From NCBI RefSeq assembly GCF_030020805.1, contig NZ_CP125098.1:2770001-2834000 (forward strand): a stretch of DNA of 64,000 nucleotides. Direction: 5' to 3'. Source of the DNA: Paenibacillus sp. RC67. Its GTDB lineage: Bacteria > Bacillota > Bacilli > Paenibacillales > NBRC-103111. A model generated the notes under the pieces. The model saw only the letters and a list, made by a program, of their open reading frames with translations. It was not told the origin of the DNA and searched no databases. Below, piece by piece: positions 1-8,953 of this stretch (its first letter is position 1; each line of letters opens with the position of its first letter). The position numbers were made by a program, and so were the translations under genes.

Positions 1-37
1 ACAAAATCAAACAATGGATGGTAGAGGTGAACTAAAC

Positions 38-253
38 ATGTTATATCCTTCAATCGATAAATTGCTGGACAAAGTAGACAGCAAGTACTCGTTGGTCGTA
101 GCAGCAGCGAAACGGGCAAGAATGCTTCGTGATGGTTCGAAAACCGAGGTACGCAACAAAAGATCGCATAAATTTGTAGGTCTGGCGTTAGAAGAAATTT
201 ACGAAGATCATATTTCTTACGAGAAGCTGCAAAATAAAGAATTAGTGAAGTAA
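38..253 (+). CDS. rpoZ: RNA polymerase omega subunit
   Basis: A 71-residue omega subunit, which helps assemble and stabilise the beta-prime subunit of RNA polymerase. The N-terminus [20 protein letters not shown], followed by a basic AAKRAR stretch, is typical of Bacillales RpoZ. ATG 38 is preferred to the upstream in-frame ATG at 14 because a TAGAGGTGA ribosome site sits just before it and homologues begin at this point. coaBC follows, as in B. subtilis; a terminator-like hairpin lies between the two. The 37 bases upstream are too short to assign to a gene. Confidence 0.95.
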   Translation: MLYPSIDKLLDKVDSKYSLVVAAAKRARMLRDGSKTEVRNKRSHKFVGLALEEIYEDHISYEKLQNKELVK

Positions 254-260
254 CCTTTAC

Positions 261-287
261 AACAACCCTCGTGGTTGTTATTTTTTT
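261..287 (+). terminator. rho-independent terminator after rpoZ
   Basis: Seven-base perfect stem AACAACC/GGTTGTT with a CTCGT loop, followed by seven T. It lies eight bases after the rpoZ stop and ends just before coaBC, so it may only partly terminate. Confidence 0.75.
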
Positions 288-310
288 CTCGAATATCGGG
301 GGTGAAACGG

Positions 311-1522
311 ATGCTGAAAGGTAAAACGATACTTTTAGGCGTTAGCGGAGGTATTGCCGCTTATAAAGCAGCCGCTATTTGCAGCAAGCTGAAGCAGGCA
401 GGGGCAGAAGTTAGAGTCATTATGACGGAGTCGGCGACTCGATTTATTGCGCCTTTAACGTTTCAAACGCTATCCCGTCACGATGTGATTGTGGATACGT
501 TCGATGAAAAAGATGCTTCGGTTGTCTCACATATCGATCTGGCAGATCATGCCGATTTGGTTGTTGTTGCGCCTGCAACTGCGAATATCATTGCCAAAAT
601 GGCCCAAGGCTTGGCTGACGATATGCTCAGCACAACGCTGCTTGCTACCACAGCACCTATCTTTGTTGCTCCGGCGATGAATGTACATATGTATGCCCAT
701 CCGGCAGTTCAGGCGAATATGCGAACCTTGGCTGAGCGCGGCGTATTGTTTATCGAGCCCGGCACAGGGCAGCTTGCTTGCGGCTATGTGGGTAAAGGAA
801 GGCTCGAAGAGCCGGAACAAATCGTCGCGGCTATCGAGCGTTATTTTGATGAAAGACAAGTATTTAAAGGGAAAAAGCTGCTTGTTACGGCTGGTGGTAC
901 CGTTGAACGGATTGATCCGGTCCGTTATTTGACCAATGACTCTTCGGGAAAAATGGGCTTCGCTATTGCCGAAGCAGCCCGAAGAATGGGGGCAGACGTT
1001 ACATTAGTTGTAGGTAAGGCTTCAGCTCCACTCCCGGAAGGAATCCGAACGATACGGATTGAATCGGCTCGGGAAATGTTGGATGCGGTTATCGCAAGAA
1101 TGCCAGAAATGGACATTATCATCAAAGCTGCTGCGGTAGCTGATTATAGGCCTGCAGAGCAGGCGCATCAGAAGATTAAGAAAAAAGACGAGGAAATGAC
1201 GCTAAAGCTCGTTAAAAATACAGATATTTTGCAGACGATCGGCAGTATGAAATCGCATCAATTTGTTGTCGGCTTTGCTGCAGAAACTGAGCGGTTAGAT
1301 GAGCACGCTATAGATAAGCTGAAACGGAAAAATTGCGATCTGTTGGTTGCCAATGATGTGACTCAAGAAGGAGCCGGGTTCGGGACTGACACCAATGTCG
1401 TGCGCATTTACGATCAAAAGGGGCTTGTAGAAGCGCTTCCTGTAATGAGCAAGCTGGAGGTAGCCAGAAGCTTGCTTCTTTATGTGGCCGAACGGATAGA
1501 GAAGGGAGACAGAACGAACTAA
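311..1522 (+). CDS. coaBC: Bifunctional phosphopantothenoylcysteine decarboxylase/phosphopantothenate-cysteine ligase
   Basis: Two steps of coenzyme A synthesis in one cytosolic protein (403 aa). The N-terminal flavin decarboxylase half (CoaC, about 1-180) shows the His74 region SHIDLADHAD, the PAMNVHMY motif (Asn124) and the GQLACG motif with catalytic Cys157. The C-terminal CTP-dependent ligase half (CoaB, from about 186) begins with VTAGGT and carries the NDSSGKMG motif. ATG 311 is chosen over 275 because GGGGGTGA precedes it and homologues start MLKGK. The stop overlaps the priA start by one base (TAATG), indicating translational coupling. Confidence 0.95.
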   Translation: MLKGKTILLGVSGGIAAYKAAAICSKLKQAGAEVRVIMTESATRFIAPLTFQTLSRHDVIVDTFDEKDASVVSHIDLADHADLVVVAPATANIIAKMAQGLADDMLSTTLLATTAPIFVAPAMNVHMYAHPAVQANMRTLAERGVLFIEPGTGQLACGYVGKGRLEEPEQIVAAIERYFDERQVFKGKKLLVTAGGTVERIDPVRYLTNDSSGKMGFAIAEAARRMGADVTLVVGKASAPLPEGIRTIRIESAREMLDAVIARMPEMDIIIKAAAVADYRPAEQAHQKIKKKDEEMTLKLVKNTDILQTIGSMKSHQFVVGFAAETERLDEHAIDKLKRKNCDLLVANDVTQEGAGFGTDTNVVRIYDQKGLVEALPVMSKLEVARSLLLYVAERIEKGDRTN

Positions 1523-4104
1523 TGTATGCAAAAGTCATAGTGGACGTCCCAGCGAAGCAAACGAACCGTGCCTTCGATTATTTGATTCCGGAATCAATGA
1601 AGGAGTGGGTAACGGTCGGGAGCCGAGTAGGTGTCCCGTTTGGCCCGCGCAAGCTGCAAGGGTTCGTCGTCGAGCTTCATCAACGCTCGGATTTTGATCC
1701 AAGTAAGGTCAAACCGATCGCTGAAGTTATGGATTTGTATCCTCCTTTAACTCCGGATTTGGTCGCATTGGCACATTGGATAAGCCAAACTTATCTATGC
1801 AATGAGATCACAGCACTGCAAGCTATGATACCTGGTGCATTGAAGGCCAAATATGAGCGCCATGTAAGTGCTGCAGACACAACCGCTTCTCCCTCAAATG
1901 GACAATATACTTTGCTGCTTCCTGAGCAGCAGGAAATCATTCGTTATGTGAAGGAAAAAGGATCGGTCGAAATCGAGGCGTTACTGCAAAAATTCAGTTC
2001 AGACGGTGTTCTCATCAAGCAATTGATGTCGGAAGGGCTTCTGGTTGAAATGCAGATGATCAAAGACCGGATGGCTGCCAAAAAGGTGCTTACCGTGTTC
2101 CCTATGGATGAGCCTGAACAACTGCTGGAATGGGAAAAGGAATTGCCTAATAGGGCAGGAAAGCAAAAAGAAGTGCTGCTTTATATGGCCGAGCATCCGT
2201 TCCCTGTAAAGCTTACGGAGCTGTTAAATGAGCTAGGGATCAGTGCAGGTACGGTGAAAAGCTTGGCGGATAAAGGCTGGCTTGAGATTAAAGAAGTTGA
2301 GGTATTCCGGGACCCTTATGCACAGAGAAAGTTTAATAAAACGCTGCCGCTTGCGTTAATGCCCGAGCAGCAGCAGGTGTTTGGACGGATCGCTGATGCG
2401 GTGACTGGTCGTGAACATAGGGTGTTTCTACTTCATGGCGTTACAGGCAGTGGAAAGACGGAAGTGTATTTGCAGTCGATTCAAACCTGTCTGGATCAAG
2501 GAAGGGAAGCTATCGTACTTGTGCCTGAAATTTCGCTGACACCCCAAATGGTTGAGCGCTTCAAAGGGCGCTTTGGAGATCTTGTGGCCGTATTGCACAG
2601 TCGATTATCTCATGGTGAGCGGTATGATGAATGGCGCAAAATTATGCTAAAGCAGGTGCGCGTCGTTATTGGTGCGCGCTCAGCTATTTTTGCCCCTTTT
2701 ACGAAATTAGGTCTGATCATTATAGATGAAGAGCATGAATCGTCTTATAAGCAGGAGGAGAGCCCCAAATATCATGCTCGCGATGTAGCTGTTGCACGTG
2801 CATCTCAGCACGATGCAGTAGTTGTTCTTGGGTCGGCTACGCCGTCCCTTGAAAGCATGTATGGCACTTTGCCTGCTTCGAAGTCGGCTTCATATCAACA
2901 AGAGACAAATGTAGAAGTTCAAACATTGACGCTCTTTGATGTCGAAGAGAAATCTTCGAATGAATCCACTGTGCGTCAAGTACAACGTGACAGGGTCCCT
3001 TTCGAACTATTGACGATGCATAATCGGGTGGAAGGGCGTCCGCTTCCCAAAGTGCAAATTATAGACATGAGGGAGGAGCTTAGAACAGGCAACCGCTCCA
3101 TGTTTAGCAGAGGTTTGTATAAAGCGATAGAAGAACGGTTACACAAGAAAGAGCAGATCGTTTTACTTTTAAACCGTCGAGGATACTCGACCTTTGTTAT
3201 GTGTCGTACTTGCGGTTATGTGGCTCAATGTCCTCATTGTGATATTTCATTGACTTATCACCAGAGCTCGCATGCGATCCGGTGCCATTACTGTGGATAT
3301 GCCGAGCGAGAGCTAACGGTTTGCCCATCTTGCAGTAGCGAGCATATCCGCCATTTCGGGACGGGAACGCAAAGGGTAGAGGAAGAACTGAGCAAGCTGT
3401 TTCCAGGCATTCGTGTCATCCGGATGGATGTGGATACGACGACCGAAAAGGGTTCTCATGAAAAATGGCTAACGATGTTCCGTAACCGTCAAGCGGATGT
3501 GCTGTTAGGGACTCAAATGGTGGCAAAAGGTCTCGATTTTCCTCATGTAACCTTGGTAGGTGCCTTGGCTGCGGATACGGTGCTGAACTTGCCGGATTTC
3601 AGGGCGGCAGAGCGCACGTTTCAGCTTTTGACGCAAGTGGCTGGTAGAGCGGGGAGACATGAGCTTCCTGGTGAAGTGTTTGTTCAGACTTACGCACCTG
3701 AGCATTATAGTATTATTAGTGCGAGCAGACACGATTACTTGAGCTTTATGGATAAAGAAATGACGCTTCGCAAGCTTCACGAGTATCCGCCGTTTCATCG
3801 ACTTATTCTTATTACAATGAGTCATGAGCAAATCCCTCTTCTGATGAGGACAGCAGAATCATTAGCGGCCCGATTGAAAGAGCTTGCCAAGGAGCTGCAT
3901 CCGCTTCCCATTGAAATTTTGGGCCCGGTCGCATCTCCAATTGCTCGAATCAAAGATAGATATCGATTTCAATGCATGATAAAATATCGGGGAGAAGCTA
4001 CGATATCCGGCCTTGTACGGCGCGCGGTCGCTGCTTTTGAGGATATGGAGAAACAGCACAAGCTTACGATTAGCGTGGATGTCGATCCACAAGTGTTGAT
4101 GTAA
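1522..4104 (+). CDS. priA: Primosomal replication-restart helicase PriA
   Basis: 3'-5' DNA helicase that reloads the replisome at stalled forks (860 aa). The N-terminal 3'-DNA-binding domain spans about 1-105. The helicase core has Walker A GVTGSGKT (306-313), a DEEH box (402-405) and GSATPS (438-443). Eight zinc-binding cysteines lie at 561, 564, 570, 573, 588, 591, 601 and 604. Compared with the family, about 45 extra residues (roughly 451-495, Ser/Gln/Glu-rich) separate GSATPSLES from the NRVEGRPLP segment, which usually follows within about 20 residues. Translation is probably coupled to coaBC. There is no sign of damage. Confidence 0.95.
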   Translation: MYAKVIVDVPAKQTNRAFDYLIPESMKEWVTVGSRVGVPFGPRKLQGFVVELHQRSDFDPSKVKPIAEVMDLYPPLTPDLVALAHWISQTYLCNEITALQAMIPGALKAKYERHVSAADTTASPSNGQYTLLLPEQQEIIRYVKEKGSVEIEALLQKFSSDGVLIKQLMSEGLLVEMQMIKDRMAAKKVLTVFPMDEPEQLLEWEKELPNRAGKQKEVLLYMAEHPFPVKLTELLNELGISAGTVKSLADKGWLEIKEVEVFRDPYAQRKFNKTLPLALMPEQQQVFGRIADAVTGREHRVFLLHGVTGSGKTEVYLQSIQTCLDQGREAIVLVPEISLTPQMVERFKGRFGDLVAVLHSRLSHGERYDEWRKIMLKQVRVVIGARSAIFAPFTKLGLIIIDEEHESSYKQEESPKYHARDVAVARASQHDAVVVLGSATPSLESMYGTLPASKSASYQQETNVEVQTLTLFDVEEKSSNESTVRQVQRDRVPFELLTMHNRVEGRPLPKVQIIDMREELRTGNRSMFSRGLYKAIEERLHKKEQIVLLLNRRGYSTFVMCRTCGYVAQCPHCDISLTYHQSSHAIRCHYCGYAERELTVCPSCSSEHIRHFGTGTQRVEEELSKLFPGIRVIRMDVDTTTEKGSHEKWLTMFRNRQADVLLGTQMVAKGLDFPHVTLVGALAADTVLNLPDFRAAERTFQLLTQVAGRAGRHELPGEVFVQTYAPEHYSIISASRHDYLSFMDKEMTLRKLHEYPPFHRLILITMSHEQIPLLMRTAESLAARLKELAKELHPLPIEILGPVASPIARIKDRYRFQCMIKYRGEATISGLVRRAVAAFEDMEKQHKLTISVDVDPQVLM

Positions 4105-4176
4105 AATACGTCCTTATTCCTTAACAATAGATTAGTATGTTGAAACGGATTGAAAAGATGGAAAGGTGTGTTTATT

Positions 4177-4656
4177 ATGGCAATTAAAATCATCGTGAAA
4201 GACCCGGACCCAGTACTTCGGGAAATGTGCAAGCCGGTAACCAAAATCAACTCCAACATTCATAAACTGCTTAACGATATGGCAGATACAATGTACGATG
4301 CGGAAGGCGTAGGCTTGGCGGCTCCGCAAATTGGTATTTTGAAACGTGTTATTGTTATGGACGTTGGGGACGATCACGGACTTATCGAGCTTATCAATCC
4401 AGAAGTGATTGAGAAAGAAGGCGAGCAGTTCGGACCGGAAGGCTGCTTAAGCATTCCTGGCAAAACCGGTGATGTACGCCGCGCACAGCGTGTGAAAGTC
4501 AAAGGTCTTGACCGCGACGGGAACGAAATCGTTATCGAAGGTACGGATTTGCTTGCACGCTGTATTTTGCACGAAGTCGATCATTTGAACGGAGTGCTCT
4601 ATACCGATCTCGCGGAGAAAATGTACCGCGGTGAACAGCATGGCGGTGAATCATGA
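4177..4656 (+). CDS. def: Peptide deformylase
   Basis: Metal-dependent enzyme that removes the formyl group from nascent N-terminal formyl-methionine (159 aa). All three family motifs are present: [10 protein letters not shown] (44-53), EGCLS with metal ligand Cys90, and HEVDH with His132, Glu133 and His136. ATG 4177 is chosen rather than TTG 4150 because AAAGGTGTG precedes it and the protein then begins MAIKIIVK, as in homologues. It overlaps fmt by four bases (ATGA), so removal and addition of the formyl group are encoded by coupled genes. Confidence 0.95.
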   Translation: MAIKIIVKDPDPVLREMCKPVTKINSNIHKLLNDMADTMYDAEGVGLAAPQIGILKRVIVMDVGDDHGLIELINPEVIEKEGEQFGPEGCLSIPGKTGDVRRAQRVKVKGLDRDGNEIVIEGTDLLARCILHEVDHLNGVLYTDLAEKMYRGEQHGGES

Positions 4657-5609
4657 GAGTAGTATTTATGGGCACGCCGGATTTCGCCGTGCCTTCTCTT
4701 CAAGCTTTGCTCGACAATGGAGTGCAAGTTGTAGGCGTTGTGACCCAACCGGATCGTCCGGTTGGGCGCAAGCGTATATTGACACCAACACCGGTCAAAG
4801 TAGAAGCACTGAAGCATGGCATCCCTGTACTGCAGCCAGAGAGACTGAGACGTCCGGAGTCTGTGCAGGAGCTAAAAGAATTGCAGCCGGATCTTATTGT
4901 TACGGCGGCATACGGTCAGATTTTGCCTAAATCGGTGTTAGAGCTTCCGAAACACGGCTGCATTAACATTCATGCTTCCTTGTTACCCAAATATCGTGGA
5001 GGCGCGCCGATTCATCATGCCGTTATGAATGGGGATGCAGTGACTGGCGTAACCATTATGTATATGGCTGAAGGCTTGGATACCGGGGATATGATCAGCA
5101 AAGTGGAAGTTAATATCGAGGATACGGATACACAGGGAACGATGTTCGAGAAGTTGAGTATTGCCGGTGCACAATTACTAACGGAGACGCTTCCTGAATT
5201 GGTTGCAGGTCAAATCCAAGCGGTGCCGCAAAATGACGCTGATGCGATATATTCACCTAATATTACAAGAGTTCAAGAGTTGATTGACTGGAATAAATCG
5301 GCTGTGGCCATTTGGAATCAAATTAGAGGATTGAACCCTCGCCCAGGTGCTTATACATTGTGGAATGGTGAAGTGCTAAAGCTATGGAGCTGCCGCAAAC
5401 CTGACACAGAATCAACAAATCACTCGAACAGCAGCGAACCTGGCACCGTTGTAGGTATGGGGGAGTATGGAATTGAAGTTGCCACTGGCAGCGGAACGAT
5501 TACCATAACTGAACTTCAGCCCGCGGGCAAAAAAGCAATGGATGCAGCGCAATGGATCCGAGGCGGTCAACTATCCGTTGGAACCCAACTAGGCAGTGCA
5601 GCGCAATAA
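4653..5609 (+). CDS. fmt: Methionyl-tRNA formyltransferase
   Basis: Transfers a formyl group from 10-formyl-tetrahydrofolate to initiator Met-tRNA (318 aa). The N-terminal Rossmann-type domain begins [13 protein letters not shown]. The catalytic triad is visible as Asn105 and His107 in INIHASLLP and Asp143 in GLDTGD. The smaller C-terminal tRNA-binding domain starts at about 205. The start overlaps the def stop, and the rsmB ribosome site lies just after the fmt stop. Confidence 0.95.
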   Translation: MRVVFMGTPDFAVPSLQALLDNGVQVVGVVTQPDRPVGRKRILTPTPVKVEALKHGIPVLQPERLRRPESVQELKELQPDLIVTAAYGQILPKSVLELPKHGCINIHASLLPKYRGGAPIHHAVMNGDAVTGVTIMYMAEGLDTGDMISKVEVNIEDTDTQGTMFEKLSIAGAQLLTETLPELVAGQIQAVPQNDADAIYSPNITRVQELIDWNKSAVAIWNQIRGLNPRPGAYTLWNGEVLKLWSCRKPDTESTNHSNSSEPGTVVGMGEYGIEVATGSGTITITELQPAGKKAMDAAQWIRGGQLSVGTQLGSAAQ

Positions 5610-5629
5610 ATGCAGGAGGATTACTTATA

Positions 5630-7006
5630 GTGAACAAAAGCAACGGGACTACCGGTAAAATAACCGGCAAGAGCGGTCGTCATAGCGAGGGTAAAACAGC
5701 TTCTAAGTCCGGGACAGCAAGAGAAGCTGCGCTCGATGTGCTTGTCCGTACAGAGCAGGACCGTTCATACAGCAACCTGCTGCTTCATCAGACACTTCAA
5801 AAATACGGCTTGGATAAGGCCGATGCAGGATTGGCTACCGAGATCGTCTATGGGACGATTCAAAGGTTGAACACGATTGATTATTTCTTGGAACGTTTTG
5901 TTGCCAAAGGAATGGCCAAGCTGCAGCCTTGGGTGAGAAGCTTGCTTAGAATGAGCTTTTATCAAATGATGTACTTGGATCGAATTCCGGATCATGCGAT
6001 CGTGAATGAAGCGGTCAATCTTGCGAAAAAGAAAGGCCATCAGGGCATTTCAGGCATGGTTAACGGTGTGCTTCGCAATGTAATCAGACAAAAAGACACG
6101 CTCAGCATTTCTGATAAGCTGCCAATCGTTGAACGAATAGCTCTTAAGCATTCTCATCCTGAATGGATGGTGAGGCGTTGGGTTCGTCAAATTGGTGAAG
6201 AACGGACGGAGCGGATCTGTGAAGCTAATAATGTACCGCCGCGGGTCAGTCTAAGAGCGAACACGGTAAAGATCAGCCGTGATCAATTAGTAAATTTGCT
6301 TAAGGAAGCGGGCCTGCAAGCAGAGCCGTCGGAACTTGCTCCAGCGGGAGTACTGGTTAAAGGCGGAGGGAACATGGCATTGACGCCATGGTTTGCGGAA
6401 GGGCTATTCTCCATTCAGGATGAAAGCTCGATGCTCGTTGCGGAAACTGTCGATCCTGTGCCCGGAGAGAAAATATTAGACTGCTGCGCAGCGCCAGGCG
6501 GAAAGACAATGCATATGGCAGAAAAGATGGATGATCGCGGAGAAGTTTGGGCCTGTGATATCCATGAACACAAGGAAAAATTGATTCGAGATCAAGCGGA
6601 TCGACTTGGACTCCAATCGGTCCGCACCATAACCTCCGATGCACGCAAGCTTTCTGAGCGGTTTGGTGCAGGCAGCTTTGATCGGATCCTGCTGGATGCT
6701 CCATGCTCTGGCCTTGGTGTTATTCGTCGAAAACCGGATATGAAGTGGAACAAGCAAGAACGGGAATTGGATGAAATTTGTATGATTCAACAAGAGCTGC
6801 TGTCCCAAGTTCATCAACTTCTTCGTCCTGGTGGTGTGCTTGTTTACAGCACTTGTACTATTGAGCACAATGAAAATGAAGGAATGGTCCATCGGTTCTT
6901 ACAGGAACATCCTGAATTTGAGCTCGAAGAAGATCCGCTGCAAATTTATCCTGACGAGTACCAATCCGACGGATTCTTCATCGCCAAGTTGCGAAAACGA
7001 GCGTAA
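5630..7006 (+). CDS. rsmB: 16S rRNA m5C967 methyltransferase RsmB
   Basis: SAM-dependent cytosine-5 methyltransferase acting on 16S rRNA (458 aa). An N-terminal NusB-like domain (about 30-165) precedes the Rossmann methyltransferase domain with the SAM motif CAAPGGKT, the DAPCSGLG motif and the catalytic VYSTCT motif. GTG 5630 is chosen because GCAGGAGGA precedes it; the open frame extends upstream into fmt, but that stretch has no homology-like content. The first 25 residues are Lys/Ser/Gly-rich and probably disordered. Confidence 0.9.
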   Translation: MNKSNGTTGKITGKSGRHSEGKTASKSGTAREAALDVLVRTEQDRSYSNLLLHQTLQKYGLDKADAGLATEIVYGTIQRLNTIDYFLERFVAKGMAKLQPWVRSLLRMSFYQMMYLDRIPDHAIVNEAVNLAKKKGHQGISGMVNGVLRNVIRQKDTLSISDKLPIVERIALKHSHPEWMVRRWVRQIGEERTERICEANNVPPRVSLRANTVKISRDQLVNLLKEAGLQAEPSELAPAGVLVKGGGNMALTPWFAEGLFSIQDESSMLVAETVDPVPGEKILDCCAAPGGKTMHMAEKMDDRGEVWACDIHEHKEKLIRDQADRLGLQSVRTITSDARKLSERFGAGSFDRILLDAPCSGLGVIRRKPDMKWNKQERELDEICMIQQELLSQVHQLLRPGGVLVYSTCTIEHNENEGMVHRFLQEHPEFELEEDPLQIYPDEYQSDGFFIAKLRKRA

Positions 7007-7076
7007 CGACGAGATATATGGTAAAATCAAACGTATGCATTGATTAATAGACAAACAGGTTGTGATAACTTTGGAA

Positions 7077-8156
7077 ATGACAAATAAACAAGAACAACAA
7101 TTGACCAGCAAACCCTACGTTTACGACCTGTCATTGGAAGAATGGCAGGAATGGGTGAAGGCAAACGGAGAATCGGGTTTTCGTGCAGGTCAAATATTTG
7201 ATTGGCTCTATGTGAAAAGAGTATCAAGCTTCGAAGAGATGACGAACTTGTCCAAAGGACTACGAGACAAACTGACCCAACAGTTCGATTTTGTCACGTT
7301 AACCGAAGTGGCCAAGTACGAATCGAAGGACGGCACGGTTAAGTTCTTGTTTGAGCTAACGGACAAGAATGCCATTGAGACGGTCATTATGAAGCACAGC
7401 TACGGCAACAGCGTATGCGTAACGACGCAAGTCGGCTGCCGGGTAGGATGCACCTTCTGTGCGTCGACACTTACAGGACTCAAGCGGAATTTGGCACCAG
7501 GTGAAATTATCGCTCAGGTGGTTAAAGCGCAGCAACTGCTGGATGCAACAGAAGAGCGGGTAAGCAGCATCGTTATCATGGGGATTGGAGAGCCGTTTGA
7601 GAACTATGATGCGATGATGAAGTTTTTGAATGTCATGATTCATCCTAAAGGGTTGAACATTGGACAACGACATATCACCGTATCCACAAGCGGGATCGTA
7701 CCGAACATTTACCGTTTTGCGGATGAGCAGACGCAAATCAATCTTGCGATATCCATTCATGCGCCGAATGACAAGCTTCGTTCCAAGCTGATGCCGGTGA
7801 ACCGCAGATTTCCTTTCGCCGACCTCCTCGAGGCCTGTCAATACTATGTTGCCAAGACGGGCCGACGCATCACATTTGAATATGCTCTAATGGGTGGAGT
7901 TAATGATCGTCCGGAGCATGCGGAGGAACTTGGACAAGTATTGAAGCAGTTTCCGATGGCTCACGTCAATCTGATTCCTGTCAATTTTGTATCGGAACGA
8001 GATTATGTGCGAACGCCTAGGGACGATATCTTTACATTCCAGCGTATACTAGAACGTAACAAAGTTAATGCAACTATACGCCGGGAGCAAGGGAGCGATA
8101 TTGCCGCTGCTTGTGGACAACTGCGTGCGAAGCATATGGAGTCAGGTGCGAGGTGA
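7077..8156 (+). CDS. rlmN: Dual-specificity rRNA/tRNA m2A methyltransferase RlmN
   Basis: Radical-SAM enzyme making 2-methyladenosine in 23S rRNA (A2503) and certain tRNAs. The CxxxCxxC iron-sulfur motif is seen in [11 protein letters not shown], and the C-terminal methyl-carrier cysteine in [10 protein letters not shown]. The length (about 360 aa) is normal. The start is uncertain: GTG 7062 and ATG 7077 are both in frame and neither has a strong ribosome site; ATG 7077 is given. A TAAAAT box near 7021 could serve as a promoter. Confidence 0.9.
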   Translation: MTNKQEQQLTSKPYVYDLSLEEWQEWVKANGESGFRAGQIFDWLYVKRVSSFEEMTNLSKGLRDKLTQQFDFVTLTEVAKYESKDGTVKFLFELTDKNAIETVIMKHSYGNSVCVTTQVGCRVGCTFCASTLTGLKRNLAPGEIIAQVVKAQQLLDATEERVSSIVIMGIGEPFENYDAMMKFLNVMIHPKGLNIGQRHITVSTSGIVPNIYRFADEQTQINLAISIHAPNDKLRSKLMPVNRRFPFADLLEACQYYVAKTGRRITFEYALMGGVNDRPEHAEELGQVLKQFPMAHVNLIPVNFVSERDYVRTPRDDIFTFQRILERNKVNATIRREQGSDIAAACGQLRAKHMESGAR

Positions 8157-8164
8157 GGAGAACG

Positions 8165-8947
8165 ATGGTGAAAACGGCCAATCAAACGGATGTAGGGCGC
8201 GTCCGAATGGTCAATGAAGACCGAGCGATTGTTCAGGAGAACTTAAATGGTTTCGTGTTGGCTATTGTAGCTGATGGCATGGGCGGTCACCAAGCCGGTG
8301 ATGTCGCAAGTCAAATGGCCGTGGATATTATTCAGAATGAATTGCAAAGCATTGCTAGTGATACTTCCGTCGAGCAACGTCGTTTGCAAGTGAAGCAAGC
8401 AGTAGAGCTTGCGAATGAGAAGATCTTCGACTTTGCCTCACAGCGCGAAAATTATTATGGAATGGGAACCACTGTAGTTACCGTACTAGCTGACGAGCAA
8501 ACCGTTGTTATCGGACATATCGGCGATAGCCGTGCTTACAGATTCAGTGGCGGAGCTATAGAGCAGGTGACGGAAGATCATTCCTTGGTTAATGAACTGG
8601 TCAAGAGCGGACAGATTACTCGTGAAGAAGCTACACATCATCCTCGCCGCAATGTTTTGACTAGAGCACTGGGTACCGAAGCGACAATTGAAGTGGATAT
8701 TCAGGATTTTATATGGAACAACGGAGACGTTTTGCTTATTTGCAGTGACGGACTTAGTTCTTTGGTGAGCAGGGAACAGCTGCTAACTTTAGTAAATGGC
8801 TTGGAGCCGTTGGAAGAAAAGGCCCAGCTGCTTGTTAACGAAGCGCTGGAAGCGGGTGGCGACGACAACATTACCGTGGTGTTGGTCAGTAATGCTGCTG
8901 ATCCGTTAACGGGAGATGCAGAACATTTTGACGGTGAAACGGGGTGA
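8165..8947 (+). CDS. prpC: PP2C-family protein serine/threonine phosphatase
   Basis: Metal-dependent phosphatase that reverses PrkC phosphorylation (260 aa). Motifs include the N-terminal TDVGRVRMVNED, the metal-binding VADGMGGHQAGD, GDSRAYR and the C-terminal GGDDNITVVL. ATG 8165 is chosen because AGGTGAGGAG precedes it. Six bases separate the stop from prkC, the conserved phosphatase/kinase pair of Firmicutes. Confidence 0.93.
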   Translation: MVKTANQTDVGRVRMVNEDRAIVQENLNGFVLAIVADGMGGHQAGDVASQMAVDIIQNELQSIASDTSVEQRRLQVKQAVELANEKIFDFASQRENYYGMGTTVVTVLADEQTVVIGHIGDSRAYRFSGGAIEQVTEDHSLVNELVKSGQITREEATHHPRRNVLTRALGTEATIEVDIQDFIWNNGDVLLICSDGLSSLVSREQLLTLVNGLEPLEEKAQLLVNEALEAGGDDNITVVLVSNAADPLTGDAEHFDGETG

Positions 8948-8953
8948 TGGTGA

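Noticed and set aside
527..859. 110-residue minus-strand frame inside coaBC
   Set aside because: Shadow frame of a clearly coding + strand gene with all family motifs.
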